Assembly (NCBI GenBank): GCA_949126835.1
Contig: OX421497.1
Span: 16,866,823-16,930,822, forward strand
From: Anisus vortex
Taxonomy: Eukaryota; Mollusca; Gastropoda; Planorbidae
Direction of reading: 5' to 3'
DNA: 64,000 nt
How positions within the stretch are numbered: position 1 is the stretch's first letter; every line of letters starts with the position of its first letter. This document shows, piece after piece, positions 33,991 through 45,208 of this stretch. Made by a program: the position numbers and the translations under genes. The notes beneath the pieces are model-generated. The model was not told where the DNA came from and did no database searches. It saw only the letters and a program-made list of their open reading frames with translations.

Positions 33991-34720
33991 TTATTCAGCA
34001 ACACACGGCCCGTTGGCCAGACTTAATAAGTTTAGCGATAACGATTTCCATTGGCACGCAGTAGACCACCTAAAAGTTATTTCAATGCAAATCGAAACAA
34101 CGTAGGTAGACCATCTGTATTAATGGAGCGGTCGGCCACATCAGTTTCTTTTTTTCTTTCTTGCACCAGTTAGGTGACGCCACATGTTTAAGAATCTTAG
34201 ACTAAGAATAATACAGTATATAACTATAATATGTATTTTTCTTTGTTATTGTGACTGTGTTGACCTATGACGTATGCTGCTGCTACGTTGACTAGACTGA
34301 CTTGGACTGTTTATCGTCACACGGTATTGTGGAAATAACAGTATTAATGAAAAGTTGAATTGCTTATTAGATCTTAGATATAGATCTACAAGCAAAGCAG
34401 AAGAATTTCTGACTTCATTCGTTAAGTATTTTAAAAATCAGAACGCGATTTTAATACATTATTCTGTGTTACAACTGATGGTGCTGATTCAATGATTGAC
34501 ACAAAGAAAGAATGTGTAAAATATTTTGAGAATAGGGCGTCATTGCATTAGTCACCAGGAAAGTTTGTGTGCAAATTTGTCACTTTCGCTCTCTGATTAT
34601 AAACTGTCGTAAACCAACTTTAAATTTCTAGCTTTTTAATTATTTCCAGGCAATGCAAGTCTTTAAACCAATAAATAGAGAGAGTGAATATAGAGCTTTG
34701 GTGTTAATAATAATAATAAT
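33991..34720. other. Non-coding DNA
   Basis: No feature recognised. Confidence 0.55.
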
Positions 34721-34800
34721 AATGAAGCTTATATAGCGCATATCCAGCAATCAGTTCTATGCGCTTAACAATTACATTTACAATTACAATTACAATTAAC
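34709..34800 (-). mobile_element. LINE 3' tail (family 3), truncated
   Basis: Minus-strand sequence matches the tail at 9.72-9.78 kb. A perfect 7-bp stem, GCGCATA and TATGCGC, spans 34,736-34,764, followed by AAGCTTCATTATTATTATT. The left side is a (TAA)n tail. No coding part remains. Confidence 0.65.
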
Positions 34801-35055
34801 GATGATAACAATAACAGACAAATGTTTAAAAATGTAAGTGGGCTAGGAGTCAATAATAATTGACTCTGGTGTTGCACGGCAGTGTACGCTGGCTTAGTCG
34901 AGATAAAATCTTTAATAGACGATTATCTGGAATCAATTAAAGTGAAAGACAAACATTTCATGACATTGAATAATGAAGACTGATTGTTGAAGATGATATT
35001 TCTAACAGACATAACGAGACATAAGTTGAACTTGCATTTACAAATACAACAGGGG
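34801..35055. other. Non-coding DNA
   Basis: Nothing recognised. Confidence 0.5.
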
Positions 35056-35057
35056 GA

Positions 35058-35185
35058 AAATTCAAGTATTTCCCTAATCTTATGTAAATTCAAATATTTC
35101 CCTAATCTTACGTAAATTCAAGTATTTCCCTAATCTTAGGCCTATGTACATTCTAGTCTTTCCCCAATCGTATGTCTCATTCTGA
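35058..35185. repeat. 28-bp repeat, three copies plus a degenerate fourth
   Basis: AAATTCAAGTATTTCCCTAA recurs at 35,058, 35,086 and 35,114, with a weaker copy near 35,146. Confidence 0.85.
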
Positions 35186-36084
35186 TCGATTTCTACGCAA
35201 GAATGGATGGGCATCAGATGTACAGTGAAACTCTCAAAACGGAGTTTTCTAACTGAAGTCAAGACTTTCTACTTGTTTTTCTTCTGCTTTCCATTCTTTT
35301 CTCTTTACACATTTGGCTGCCGGCCCCATCTTTCTCTGATGGACAGGACCCCAGAGCTATTTCTTCCATGGGGGCCACCTAGAAGCCAAACCTGTTGCAG
35401 GATGTGCTCTGGAATTTCTAGTCCAGTGGCCTTAGCTCAATTCGATGCTGGTAGTAAAAAAATCTTGGACCAATAACTTCAAAATTGACTTGCTACAACC
35501 TTTTTCGATCAAGATAATTGTGGATGGATGGATATTGACGATCTATATACGTAGCCATTTGAATTAAAATCAAATTTTTAGACATCAAAATGTGTCAATT
35601 AGTTGCAAAATGTGTAAGGAATCTGCTTAGAAATGTTATGTGCTAGTTTTAACTATTGAAGTAAGTTGCATTCTGTCCACTCTCAATTAATACCGTGAAC
35701 AGATTTGAACTCACCAAAAATCTGATTTAAACTCATAAAGAACAGAACTCGTCCAACACTCGTACACCCAGTAGCCTACGAGAATCTTTATGGATCAACT
35801 ATGTACGTTTAACGTTATATTAAAGCAATGTGACAAGCTTACCAGGCTCACATATGATTATAAAGAAGTATTACAGTATAATGAGCTTTTGTGTTCAACT
35901 TCTTTCATTGATCATAATAAAAAATTTGTTAATATCATATTTATTTGTATTTTAACAAGTTGTATATCCATGTAATGATCATTACATCTTCATTATATGA
36001 TCATTATATCCTGTAATTGTTATAAAAAAAACATAATACTTTTACGCTGCTGACAAGCCGAGTGAATTAGACATGTTACTTTGG
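35186..36084. other. Non-coding DNA, nothing recognised
   Basis: The 89-codon plus frame at 35,207-35,476 has no identifiable domain. Otherwise AT-rich. Confidence 0.5.
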
Positions 36085-36112
36085 AACAAAGGTTGACGAC
36101 CCCTGCTCTAGC
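36085..36112. mobile_element. Isolated hAT-like right end
   Basis: AAAGGTTGACGACCCCTG followed by CTCTAGCC. Reverse-complemented it begins CAGGGGTCGTCAACCTTT, the usual form of hAT termini (compare the ends at 56.7 and 58.1 kb). I could not find a convincing left end, so the element is truncated or diverged. Confidence 0.5.
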
Positions 36113-37090
36113 CTATAGATGCCCACCTCTCTTTCTGCCCACCTCTCTATTTATAATAACTTATAAAAAACATTTCTTTTCCTCAATTTATCGTTTACTT
36201 TTTCATCTTTATAACGCCCCATCTCGTTCCCTATACCCTTTGTGTGTATGTTTGTGTGTGTGTGTTTGTGTGTCTGTTTGTTTGCATTTATAAGATAAAT
36301 AAGTAGTTAAGAAAAGGTCATGATTTAATGCTAGTTTTGAACACTATTTCATGCTATCAGAAATACAAAATCATTATAGCAGACTACCAAAAAAAAAAGC
36401 CAATTAGCTATGGGTCTATCAGTTATGTATTAAAAACCCTTTAACTACCGCGGGTTTTAATTTAAATATATGCCGACTTTGCATATTGTTACCATTTCTT
36501 TATTATTTATGACGTCGATGCGACGTCCAGGATATTTAAGGGTGTTAATTATAATTTTGAATTAACACATTTATGACAAAGTCAACGCCAACAGAAGGAC
36601 ACGGTACGTTATCCAAAAAAATCAAATCACCCAATAGATAGTAAGAGTTAAGAATCATGAGCAGTGGTATGGCGGGGCGGGGCAGGGGAAGGGGAGGAGA
36701 TAGGAGAAAGTTGTACCCAATGACACTGGCTATATACACTATGTATATATGTATATGTGTGTGTGTATATTAAAAAACAACAAGTAATTTTGTATAAGAG
36801 GGTGCCTGAGGAATGTGGAGATACAGGGGCTGCTGTGACTTTTCCACGCCAGGGAGACCATGAAACGGTTTGTCAGATTTTCCCAATATCAGATAACCTT
36901 AACCAACCGGGGGTCGCTTCCGGTCTTGGTGGGGCTACTTGTGAAAATATTTAGACTTGTCCTGAGCCAAAGATTGAGTCTCTCTTGATGCTCGGGGAAA
37001 AGTTTGTATTTCTTTCAATTGGAAAATGGGATTAAAGAAAATTATTTGTAAGATATGCCAGGTTTTTTGTCTGATTACTTTCTTTACTCA
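36113..37090. other. Non-coding DNA
   Basis: Contains TG repeats at 36,239-36,285 and a perfect inverted word GACGTCG-ATG-CGACGTC at 36,511-36,527. CCCTTTAACTACCGCGGG at about 36,437 resembles piggyBac-like ends but lacks a TTAA partner. No gene. Confidence 0.5.
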
Positions 37091-37094
37091 ATCC

Positions 37095-37115
37095 TAATCT
37101 CAATCATACGTTATC

Positions 37116-37190
<75 letters not shown>

Positions 37191-37292
37191 GTCTCTCTCT
37201 GTCTCTCTCTCTCTCGCTCTCTCTCTCTATCTCTCCTCTCTCTCTCTCTCTTTATCTATCTCTCCCTCTCTCTCTCTCTATCTATCTCTCCC

Positions 37293-37323
<31 letters not shown>

Positions 37324-37470
37324 CGCTCTCTCTCTCTGTCTCTCTCTCTCTCTCGCTCTCTCTCTCTATCTCTCCTCTCTCTCTCGCTCTCTCTCTATCT
37401 CTCCTCTCTCTCTCTCTCTCTATCTATCTCTCTATCTCTCTATCTATCTCATTATTTATCTATAACATTA
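37095..37470. repeat. CT dinucleotide tract
   Basis: Long (TC)n with GTCT, GCTC and TATC variants. The S/L open frame is an artefact. Confidence 0.93.
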
Positions 37471-38230
37471 TCTATATATTTCATTATATATCTCTTTATA
37501 TATCTATGTATCTATCTAATTATATCACAATCCATATCAATTTATATCTATATCTTTTATCTATATATTATCTCTAATTCTCTCTTTATCTATCTCTTTA
37601 TATATTCATCTTTCTATCTCATTATCTCTCCATCCCATTATCTATCTACCAATCTTATTATCTATCTATATCATTCTCTATCTATCTTATTATCTATCTC
37701 ATTATCTATCTATATTATAATCAATATATCATCTATCTAACTATCTAACCACACATCACAATCTCAAATCAATCAATATATTTTTTCTATCCATCCACCC
37801 AATAATCCATCTAGTCACCGAAAATTTGAATGCATCCTACTATCCAGTTTTAGACTCATTCACCCAACACATGTCAACTAAGCTAACCCACCCATAAATA
37901 CATTTCTATCCACACATTAATGGATCCATCCACCGCATATCAATCAACCAATCAATCCATACATTTATTCATCCACCCATATATCTATCGATATAATTAC
38001 TTATCGCACTCTTCATCGATCCATCTATCGACCAACCTATCCAGTTATTAAGCAATCAATCAATCAATCAATTAATCAATATATCTATTTATCTATCTAT
38101 GTGTACATTTAGCTATCTAGCTATTAATCCAGTTATCAATTAATCTATATATCCATTTATTTATCCATCTATCTATCTCTTTATCCAGCTATCCCTTTAA
38201 TTTTATCTATCAATTATTTATCTATATATC
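37470..38230. repeat. Degenerate TATC/ATCAATC region
   Basis: TATCTAT, ATCCATC and AATCAATC words with frequent interruptions, consistent with decayed microsatellite linking the CT tract and the CTATCTGT array. Confidence 0.8.
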
Positions 38231-38234
38231 GTCT

Positions 38235-38463
38235 ATCTATCTGTCTATCTATCTGTCTATCTATCTGTTTATCTATCTGTCTATCTATCTGTCTATCTAT
38301 CTGTCTATCTATCTGTCTATCTATCTGTCTATCTATCTGTCTATCTATCTGTCTATCTATCTGTCTATCTATCTGTCTATCTATCTGTCTATCTATCTGT
38401 CTATCTGTCTATCTGTCTATCTATCTATCTATCCATCTATCTATCTATCTATCTATCTATCTG

Positions 38464-38494
<31 letters not shown>

Positions 38495-38612
38495 GTCTAT
38501 CTATCTATCTATCTATCTATCTGTCTATCTATCTATCTATCCATCTATCTATCTATCTGTCTATCTATCTGTCTATCTATCTATCTATCCATCCATCTAT
38601 CCGTTTAAATCT
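38235..38612. repeat. CTATCTGT / CTAT microsatellite
   Basis: Regular 8-bp (CTATCTGT)n to about 38,410, then (CTAT)n with periodic CTGT and CCAT units. Confidence 0.93.
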
Positions 38613-38614
38613 AT

Positions 38615-39690
38615 TTATATCTATAATATACTATTGGTCATGATTCACCACGGTCATGTTCCGGGTTAGTGTTCATGATAATGGTGGAGGTCAAAGGGCA
38701 GAGAAGATTGCAATAAAGATGGCGTGGAGGGTGGCGTGGATGCTGGCACGCATGCGAAGGATCTACACATTTACTGTAAGACAAAGACACGGGCTACTTC
38801 CGGTCCACCAACCTCCTCTCACAGTTGCATCCGCCCAGTCGCTGAGTTTTATCCCCCCCCCCTCTCTCTAAAGTAAAATAACGTACATTTAACTGCCAGA
38901 CAGAAATTTCTAATAGAATGTGCACCCACACAAAAAAAAAAAATGAAATGAAATGATGAATGTCGATTAGTATCTGTATGTTGATCCGGTAGTTTTCTTA
39001 GTGGTCATTTCATTTATTTTTATCTTATTATTTCCTAATGAAATTCTGCCAGATACCTTTTTTTGAAAATCTAATATTAAAGGATTGATACGTAATGGAT
39101 TAAATGTATCAAGTGTAATATATACTCACAAGTTTGTTTTTTTTTCTTTAAAACCGAAACATAATCTCGAATTAGAGTTTGCAGTTTGCTATAGTTTACA
39201 TCATTCTGTGGTTTACATAACATTTACAAGTGGGTGTTACGAATTCAAAGTGAAGCACCGAGTCACACTTTAGATACTTGGCAAAATTATCAATGATATC
39301 TAACTACAAGTAAAAATAAACAACGTAAAAAAACTAACTAAATAATCCTCAGAAAATGTCTTAAACTTTGCAGGTTTATTTTGAACAGTAGGCTACATTT
39401 TTAGAATCCTCTCGGCAAAAACGCAGACGCACTCTTTTAAAATATTATTATTTATCACTACTTTTTTAAGCCTTTGCGCCTCTCTATTTTTGAAATATAT
39501 ATATAGCCTACATATGGAAAAGTTCCTGATCTCTCTACATTTTAGTAATTTTAAATTTAAACTTTGCTGTAGTTCTAGCCAGTATTTTGTATAGTCAGAA
39601 GTGTGGCCTGAAAGATGCCAATCCATCTTTTCTCTTTACAAACCTGATTTAAAAAAAAATCAATTATGTATAGAAAAACCCGTTTACTTG
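38615..39690. other. Non-coding DNA
   Basis: Nothing recognised; the 71-codon frame at 38,656 has no domain. Confidence 0.5.
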
Positions 39691-39691
39691 T

Positions 39692-39955
39692 TTATGGTAA
39701 TGGTAATGGTAATTTATATAGCGCTTCTATCCATGCTATTTTAGCATGCTCAGTGCGCTCTAGAAGACTATTAATCTGTGAGAGGTTTCACTGCTGCCGG
39801 TAAAGCGCATGTAATAACAACTCAATATTAACGTCATCTAGTCCCAAAACTCCTGTAGGGCGACAGGGATCTGCCGGTGGCGGGGTCGAACCCGCGACGT
39901 GTCAATGATTTCTTGGTTGACAGTCTGGTGAGCTAACCGCTAGGCCAGCCGGCTT
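39692..39955 (-). mobile_element. tRNA-derived SINE with LINE-type tail (SINE-B)
   Basis: On the minus strand the element begins with an A box (TGGCCTAGCGGTTAGCTCAC, 39,928-39,947) and a B box (GGGTTCGACCC, 39,883-39,893) at tRNA-like spacing. A ~120-bp body follows, and then a tail at 39,697-39,765 that closely matches the 3' tail of the LINE remnant at 5.80-5.85 kb, including a CATGCTA/TAGCATG stem (39,732-39,748). It ends in an (ATTACC)n repeat. This is the standard architecture of a SINE mobilised by a partner LINE that recognises the shared tail. Confidence 0.82.
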
Positions 39956-39959
39956 CACG

Positions 39960-40675
39960 GTTTATAGAAAGGCGAAAGCTTGTATTAGGCCTCTTGTTAT
40001 AACTAGAGCAGTCAGGTTTCGTAGATAAAAGGATGCCCTAAAATCCAAGAAGTAGAGAAATGCGGATATTGAGATATTGTATGCCCTAAGAATTGACCCC
40101 GAGTGGAAAAGACGGATTAGAAATAAAAAAAAATAAACGAAGATATATTTATTTTAAACACTGAGAAATATGGTTTATCATAGTTTATTATGTTATCATT
40201 AAGTTATCACAAAGATCTCCTCTTCATTCTTGTCCTTTTTTTTGTATTCTTCCCAGAATTTGCATAGAATTCACGAACGTCAAAATGTGTCTGAATTCTT
40301 GTTTTGCACATAATACTTTCTCACCACATAGGCTAGTGAGTCTGCAGCAGTACCCCTTTTTGTCAAGTCATTAGTATAACGTGTTTGCTATTAGATTTAA
40401 AAAAAAAAAACAACTATTGTATATCATTATATTCTTTTGTTAAAAAAAAATCAAGTTAAAATGTGTTTCTACATATTCTATTTATATGGTATTGCGATAT
40501 ATTCTCTATTGCCATGAAACCCTTCACAAGTACTACATTCATACGTCAACACTTTTCTAATGATCACGAGCGATGGCCGGCATGATAACATGGACTAAAT
40601 ATAGTGACCACTCACACCGCCTCCAATAGCATGCATACTTACTTACACGACTGACCTCGGGCCGAGGAACATACA
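39960..40675. other. Non-coding DNA
   Basis: AT-rich, nothing recognised. Confidence 0.55.
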
Positions 40676-40678
40676 CCG

Positions 40679-41426
40679 TGCCAATAGATCAGCCACATAT
40701 ACCGTGCCAATAGGTAATTACATATACCGTGCCAATAGGTCAGCCACATATTATACCGTGCCAATAGGACAGCTACATATACCGTGTTAATAGGTTAGCT
40801 ACATATACCGTGCCAATAGGTCAGCCACATATACCGTGCCAATAGGTCAGCCACATATTATACCGTGCCAATAGATCAGCTACATATACCGTGTTAATAG
40901 GTTAGCTACATATACCGTGCCAATAAGTCAGCCACATATACCGTGGCAATAGGTCAGCTACATATACCGTGCCAATAGGTCAGCCACATATATCGTGCCT
41001 ATAGGTCAGCCACATATACCGTGCCAATAGGTCAGCCACATGTACCGTGCCTATAGGTCAGCCACATGTACCGTGCCAATAGGTCAGCCACATATACCGT
41101 GCTAATAGATCAGCTACATATACCGTGTTAATAGGTTAGCTACATATACCGTGCCAATAGGTCAGCCACATATACCGTGGCTATAGGTCAGCTACATATA
41201 CCGTGCCAATAGGTCAGCCACATATATCGTGCCTATAGGTCAGCCACATATACCGTGCCAATAGGTCAGCCACATATACCGTGCCTATAGGTCAGCCACA
41301 TATACCGTGCCAATAGGTCAGCCACATATACCGTGCCAATAGGTCAGCCACATATACCGTGCCTATAGGTCAGCCACATATACCGTGCCAATAGGTCAGC
41401 CACATATACCGTGGCTATAGATCAGC
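40679..41426. repeat. 26-bp minisatellite, ~28 copies
   Basis: ACATATACCGTGCCAATAGG units with variants (CCTATAGG, GTTAATAGG, GTGGC). Two units carry a 3-bp TAT insertion (near 40,748 and 40,858). A run of several variant units near 40,740-40,990 recurs near 41,090-41,240, indicating block duplication. Confidence 0.93.
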
Positions 41427-41509
41427 ACTGGGTAAGCGGTTTAACCAGTAGGCGACATACAATTTTTTCGGTTTTTGTTTAACTTTATTGGCCGACATTA
41501 GAATCGGTG

Positions 41510-41700
41510 GTTTAGAAGTAGAACACAGGATTACCGCCCAGGTATTCTTGGGTTCAAATGAAAAAAAAACCTGAATGATTCTTTCCCACGACATTAACTG
41601 GCAACCAAACCTTTACTCTGCTCTGATGAGTGTAAAAAGTTTCGACAGGGAAAGTAAAATTCACTAGACATTGTACTGGCCAAACTATACTCAGTTAAGT
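41510..41700 (+). mobile_element. Decayed SINE-A-like fragment
   Basis: Weak matches in the right order: a tRNA-like start (GGTGGTTTAGAAGTAG), a broken B box (TGGGTTCAAATG), then ACATTGTACTGGCCAAAC. Divergence is high, so the assignment is tentative. Confidence 0.45.
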
Positions 41701-41921
41701 CGTGCAATATTTAATTGGCTGAGTTCTGCTTCACCAGCTTTCAAAAGATTTGAACTACAGCCATAATGTATAGATGTTACTATTTTACATCAGAGTCGTG
41801 TTGAAATTCATGTATGTGATAAGCCCAATGATGGCGATTTGATAATTGTCACACTGCAACAGTCTTTGAAAAAAACGATTCATTGAAACAAAACTGTAAG
41901 AAACGTTGTCTTAAGCTAGTA

Positions 41922-42114
41922 CACGGAGTATTCGACAACATTTTGATAATAGAGTGACAAAATAGGATTTCTTGTTTTTTCAGCGTGCCAACAGCCCTGA
42001 CAGCCAACCTGCTCCACAAATTAATTTCTTGAAGGAGAGAACTGCATTGTCTGTTTGTGATTCTTCCGCATGCCCTTGAATATGGCTCTGCTTTCCGTAG
42101 GTTGTCGATCCCTG
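41922..42114. mobile_element. hAT MITE, ~193 bp, diverged
   Basis: Internal sequence (TTTTGATAATAGAGTG, GGATTTCT, CCAACAGCC, then a right end GGTTGTCGATCCCTG) matches the MITE at 56,914-57,120 in order. The right flank GTCTAGGC and left flank AGCTAGTA share only the central CTAG, so the target duplication has decayed or the left end is misplaced. Confidence 0.6.
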
Positions 42115-42550
42115 GTCTAGGCTTGTTCTGTTTTATTTTTGGTAATATTATTGAAACGGTTGACTGAATGTACAGTTGATATGAAAAGAGGTAAATACGA
42201 AAAAATAGTAGACTTTCCTTAAACTAGCAATAGACAATTTAACGTGTAGTAACCTCCAGTTAACTTTAGGTCCATATATAACTTGACATCAACTGCTTCC
42301 GTTAGTACCATACTTAGCAATCTCTGGTCAACTGGATGAGAAGAATAGACGGTTGGTCGCGTGACCGTTATAATGCCCACAATTAACAGCTGGCAATTAA
42401 TTAGGACAGTCCTAAGTGCTGACGTGGTTCCAGTTTGTCCACAGTGCTGGTCTTCGGCGCACGTCCGCATTCTACAATTATTACTTTGATGACTTTGATT
42501 CATATTTATAAATAGATTCCTAGACTAAGCTAATCATCATTTTATATATA
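42115..42550. other. Non-coding DNA
   Basis: Nothing recognised; a 94-codon minus frame (42,219-42,503) has no domain. Confidence 0.5.
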
Positions 42551-42992
42551 ATAATTACCGTGAGTTTGTTTATATATATTTATATATATTTTTGACCTTT
42601 ATAGGCTACTAAGCTGTTTGACTAATCGGGCCAAAAGTTAAATGTATAAATTGGAAACGTTCTCCAAAAGAAATTTTATTTTATAAACAATATTTCTTAA
42701 TTCGTTAATTTATTTTCTTAAATAAACTTAGACCCATTGTAAATCACCGTATGTTAAAGCTCTAAACTGAGCGCCATTTCAGAATGATCTCTCTTTGAAA
42801 TGCTTTCAATAAAAAAAAAAAAAAACAACTATATACCGAAAGATACGTTCTCACTACAGTTTTTATTGTAATAGTGTTCGACTAGTTATTTTTTTCTTTC
42901 TCTTTTAACAAAACAAACATTCATTCGTTTCTCCGTCATTTTGACGAGCATAACCACTAGTTATATATATATATAATTACCGTGAGCTTGTT

Positions 42993-43024
<32 letters not shown>

Positions 43025-43438
43025 AAATATATATATAGAGAGAGAGAACATATATATATATATTCTCTATAGACTCGTAGGCCGTTTATCGGATCGAGAC
43101 AAAAGCTGAATACATAGAACTTCCCCCAAAAGAAATGTTTATGATATCAACTATAATTGCCTTATTCTTAAATTACTTTTATATAAACAAACGAATTAAC
43201 AATTTTGTAAAATCAAGGCTATAAACTGGAGCGCCATTTAAAAATTTTTCGGAGCTTTAATTTTCTTTTCACATTATCTGTTAGGTCCTTCCTGACTTTT
43301 CCTTTGCTGTGAATTCTTAGATATGTTCTTATGGTTTCTTATTGTATCTATATTTATTCCTTTTTGATTGTTTTTATTATTTTAACAAAACATATTGTAA
43401 TCATTCGTTTGTCCGCTATTTAAACGGGCATAAATATA
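42551..43438. repeat. Diverged tandem duplication, ~420-465-bp copies
   Basis: Copy one starts ATAATTACCGTGAG at 42,551 and copy two at 42,973. Shared landmarks in the same order are CCAAAAGAAAT, a CTAAACTG.GCGCCATTT word, TTTTAACAAAACA, CATTCGTTT.TCCG and a .GGGCATAA/.GAGCATAA end. GA and TA microsatellite (42,990-43,065) has grown inside copy two. No coding potential. Confidence 0.8.
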
Positions 43439-43538
43439 ATTGTATATATTATAATATTTATGCTTATTGTGCATAGTGCATAGTTCAGTAAAAAAAAAAA
43501 GAAATCTACAGCATACAGCAGTTCAAGAAACACTAGAT

Positions 43539-43724
43539 CAGCGGTTCCCAGAGTTTGCACCGAGGCGACCTGGGGAGCCGAATAGTATCTTTACGACAAC
43601 CACCACAGAATATCATACCGGTACTTATTTTTCCGTTTTTCGAATCTATGTGGACGTTTTCCACATCCGGGAAATTGACTGAAAGGCACCTTGCGTAAAG
43701 TTTAAAAAAAAACGGGAGTCGCTG
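43539..43724. mobile_element. hAT MITE, 186 bp
   Basis: Left end CAGCGGTTCCC and reverse-complemented right end CAGCGACTCCC match at 9 of 11 positions. Flanks are CACTAGAT (43,531-43,538) and AACTAGAT (43,725-43,732), an 8-bp duplication with one change. No ORF of relevance. Confidence 0.8.
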
Positions 43725-43964
43725 AACTAGATAATTATGCACTTGTTCGTTACTGCATTTAAAAACCCTTTTCTTCTCCATCCCTTCCTAGAATAGACAA
43801 TGTTGTCAGCGAATTGATTTCAAATCATTAGTTTTATATTTTAGTCATTATAATTATCATCTTATCTAAGTACTAGTTTAACTGTTGCTTAAATTGGCAA
43901 GGTTTATGAAGGGTCTGAAATTTTCCTTCACAGAGGAAATGGTTAATGAATACATTTAATCAAT

Positions 43965-44370
43965 TTTTCTCTCTCTCTCTTTCTTTCTTTCTCTCTCTCT
44001 GTCTCTCTTTCTTTCTCTCTCTCTCTCTCTTTCTCTTTCTCTCCTTCTCTCTTTCTCTCTCTCTCTATCTCTTTCTCTCTTTCTCTCCTTCTCTCTTTCT
44101 TTCCCTCTCTTTCTCTCTCTCTCTCTTTCTCTCTCTCTGTCTCTCTTTCTTTCTCTCTCTCTCTCTTTCTCTTTCTCTCTTTCTCTCCTTCTCTCTTTCT
44201 TTCCCTCTCTTTCTCTCCCTCTCTCTCTCTTTCTTTCTCTCTCTCTGTCTCCCTTTCTCTCCCTCTCTCTCTCTTTCTTTCTCTCTCTCTGTCTATCTTT
44301 CTTTCTCTCTCTCTCTCTCACCCTCTTTCTCTCTCTCGTTCTCCCTCTCTCTTGCTCTCTCTCTCTCAAT
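43965..44370. repeat. CT-rich pyrimidine tract (CTTT/CTCT)
   Basis: TTTC and CTCT units alternating; both strands give open low-complexity frames. A block of about 110 bp (near 43,990-44,110) recurs within 44,130-44,220. Confidence 0.92.
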
Positions 44371-44546
44371 CACACACTTCATGGTTCTTTTTCAGTTCAC
44401 TCGTATTCTTTCATTCCCCTCTCATTCTCTCTCTCGCTATCTCATTGTTATTATTCCCTTCATTAATTACTTCTATCCCGATCTCCCTTCTTCTATCCTT
44501 CCAGCCCTCTCTCTCTTTATCTCTCTATCTTTTTCTTCCTTATTAT

Positions 44547-44682
44547 CCCACTTCTCTATCCCACGCAATACTCCCAGTCTCCCACTTCTCTATCCCACGC
44601 AATACTCCCAGTCTCCCACTTCTCTATCCCACGCAATACTCCCAGTCTCCCACTTCTCTATCCCACGCAATACTCCCAGTCT
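44547..44682. repeat. 34-bp repeat, four copies
   Basis: CCCACTTCTCTATCCCACGC starts at 44,547, 44,581, 44,615 and 44,649; the units are identical. Since 34 is not a multiple of three, the peptide shifts frame through the array. Confidence 0.93.
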
Positions 44683-44689
44683 CCCATTT

Positions 44690-45130
44690 TCCTCTCTCAC
44701 TCTCCTTCCTCTCTTTCCAATCTATTTTCAATCCTCTCATATTTCAATCTCCCTATCGCTCTCTCTCTCTCTCTCTCTCATTAACTTTTATCCATTCGCC
44801 TCCCCATTCCCTCCTATCTCTTCTCACGTATTTATTTTTTCTTGTGTTTTTTTAAACCTATTTCTTTCTTTATCGTTTATCCTCTATATATATATATATT
44901 GTTTGTCTCTCTCTTTCTCTCTTTCTCTCCAGTTTATCCCTCTTACACTCTCATTCGCCCTCTAAAATATATGGTAAGTTTTTTAAACATTAAAGTTATA
45001 GATAAATATCTATTTAAATTAAATGAAAAAATGATCTAAATATTTTAAATCTAGAAAAAAACATATAAAGAAAGAGTTTATCAACATAGCTGCTTTCGCG
45101 GTTATATTGTTATATATAGGCTATATAAAT
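44690..45130. other. T/C-rich non-coding DNA
   Basis: Pyrimidine-rich with short CT runs (44,760-44,780; 44,907-44,930). No gene. Confidence 0.6.
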
Positions 45131-45132
45131 AA

Positions 45133-45206
<74 letters not shown>
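45131..45206. repeat. AT dinucleotide microsatellite
   Basis: (AT)n with one TTTA interruption. Confidence 0.93.

Positions 45207-45208
<2 letters not shown>

Noticed and set aside
33323..34105. 260-codon Y/L/I-rich ORF
   Set aside because: Translation of an 8-bp TATCTATT satellite.
35768..36104. Complete hAT element ending at 36,104
   Set aside because: A weak left-end candidate at 35,768 (CAGTAGCCTACGAGAATC) lacks a matching 8-bp flank.
39883..39955. Functional tRNA gene
   Set aside because: Good Pol III boxes, but the body and LINE-like tail identify a SINE, and no matching acceptor stem follows.
43946..44965. 339-codon S/L/F-rich ORF and the R/E-rich minus ORF
   Set aside because: Both are translations of a CT/GA tract; the R/E frame superficially resembles an RE-repeat protein but has no other support.
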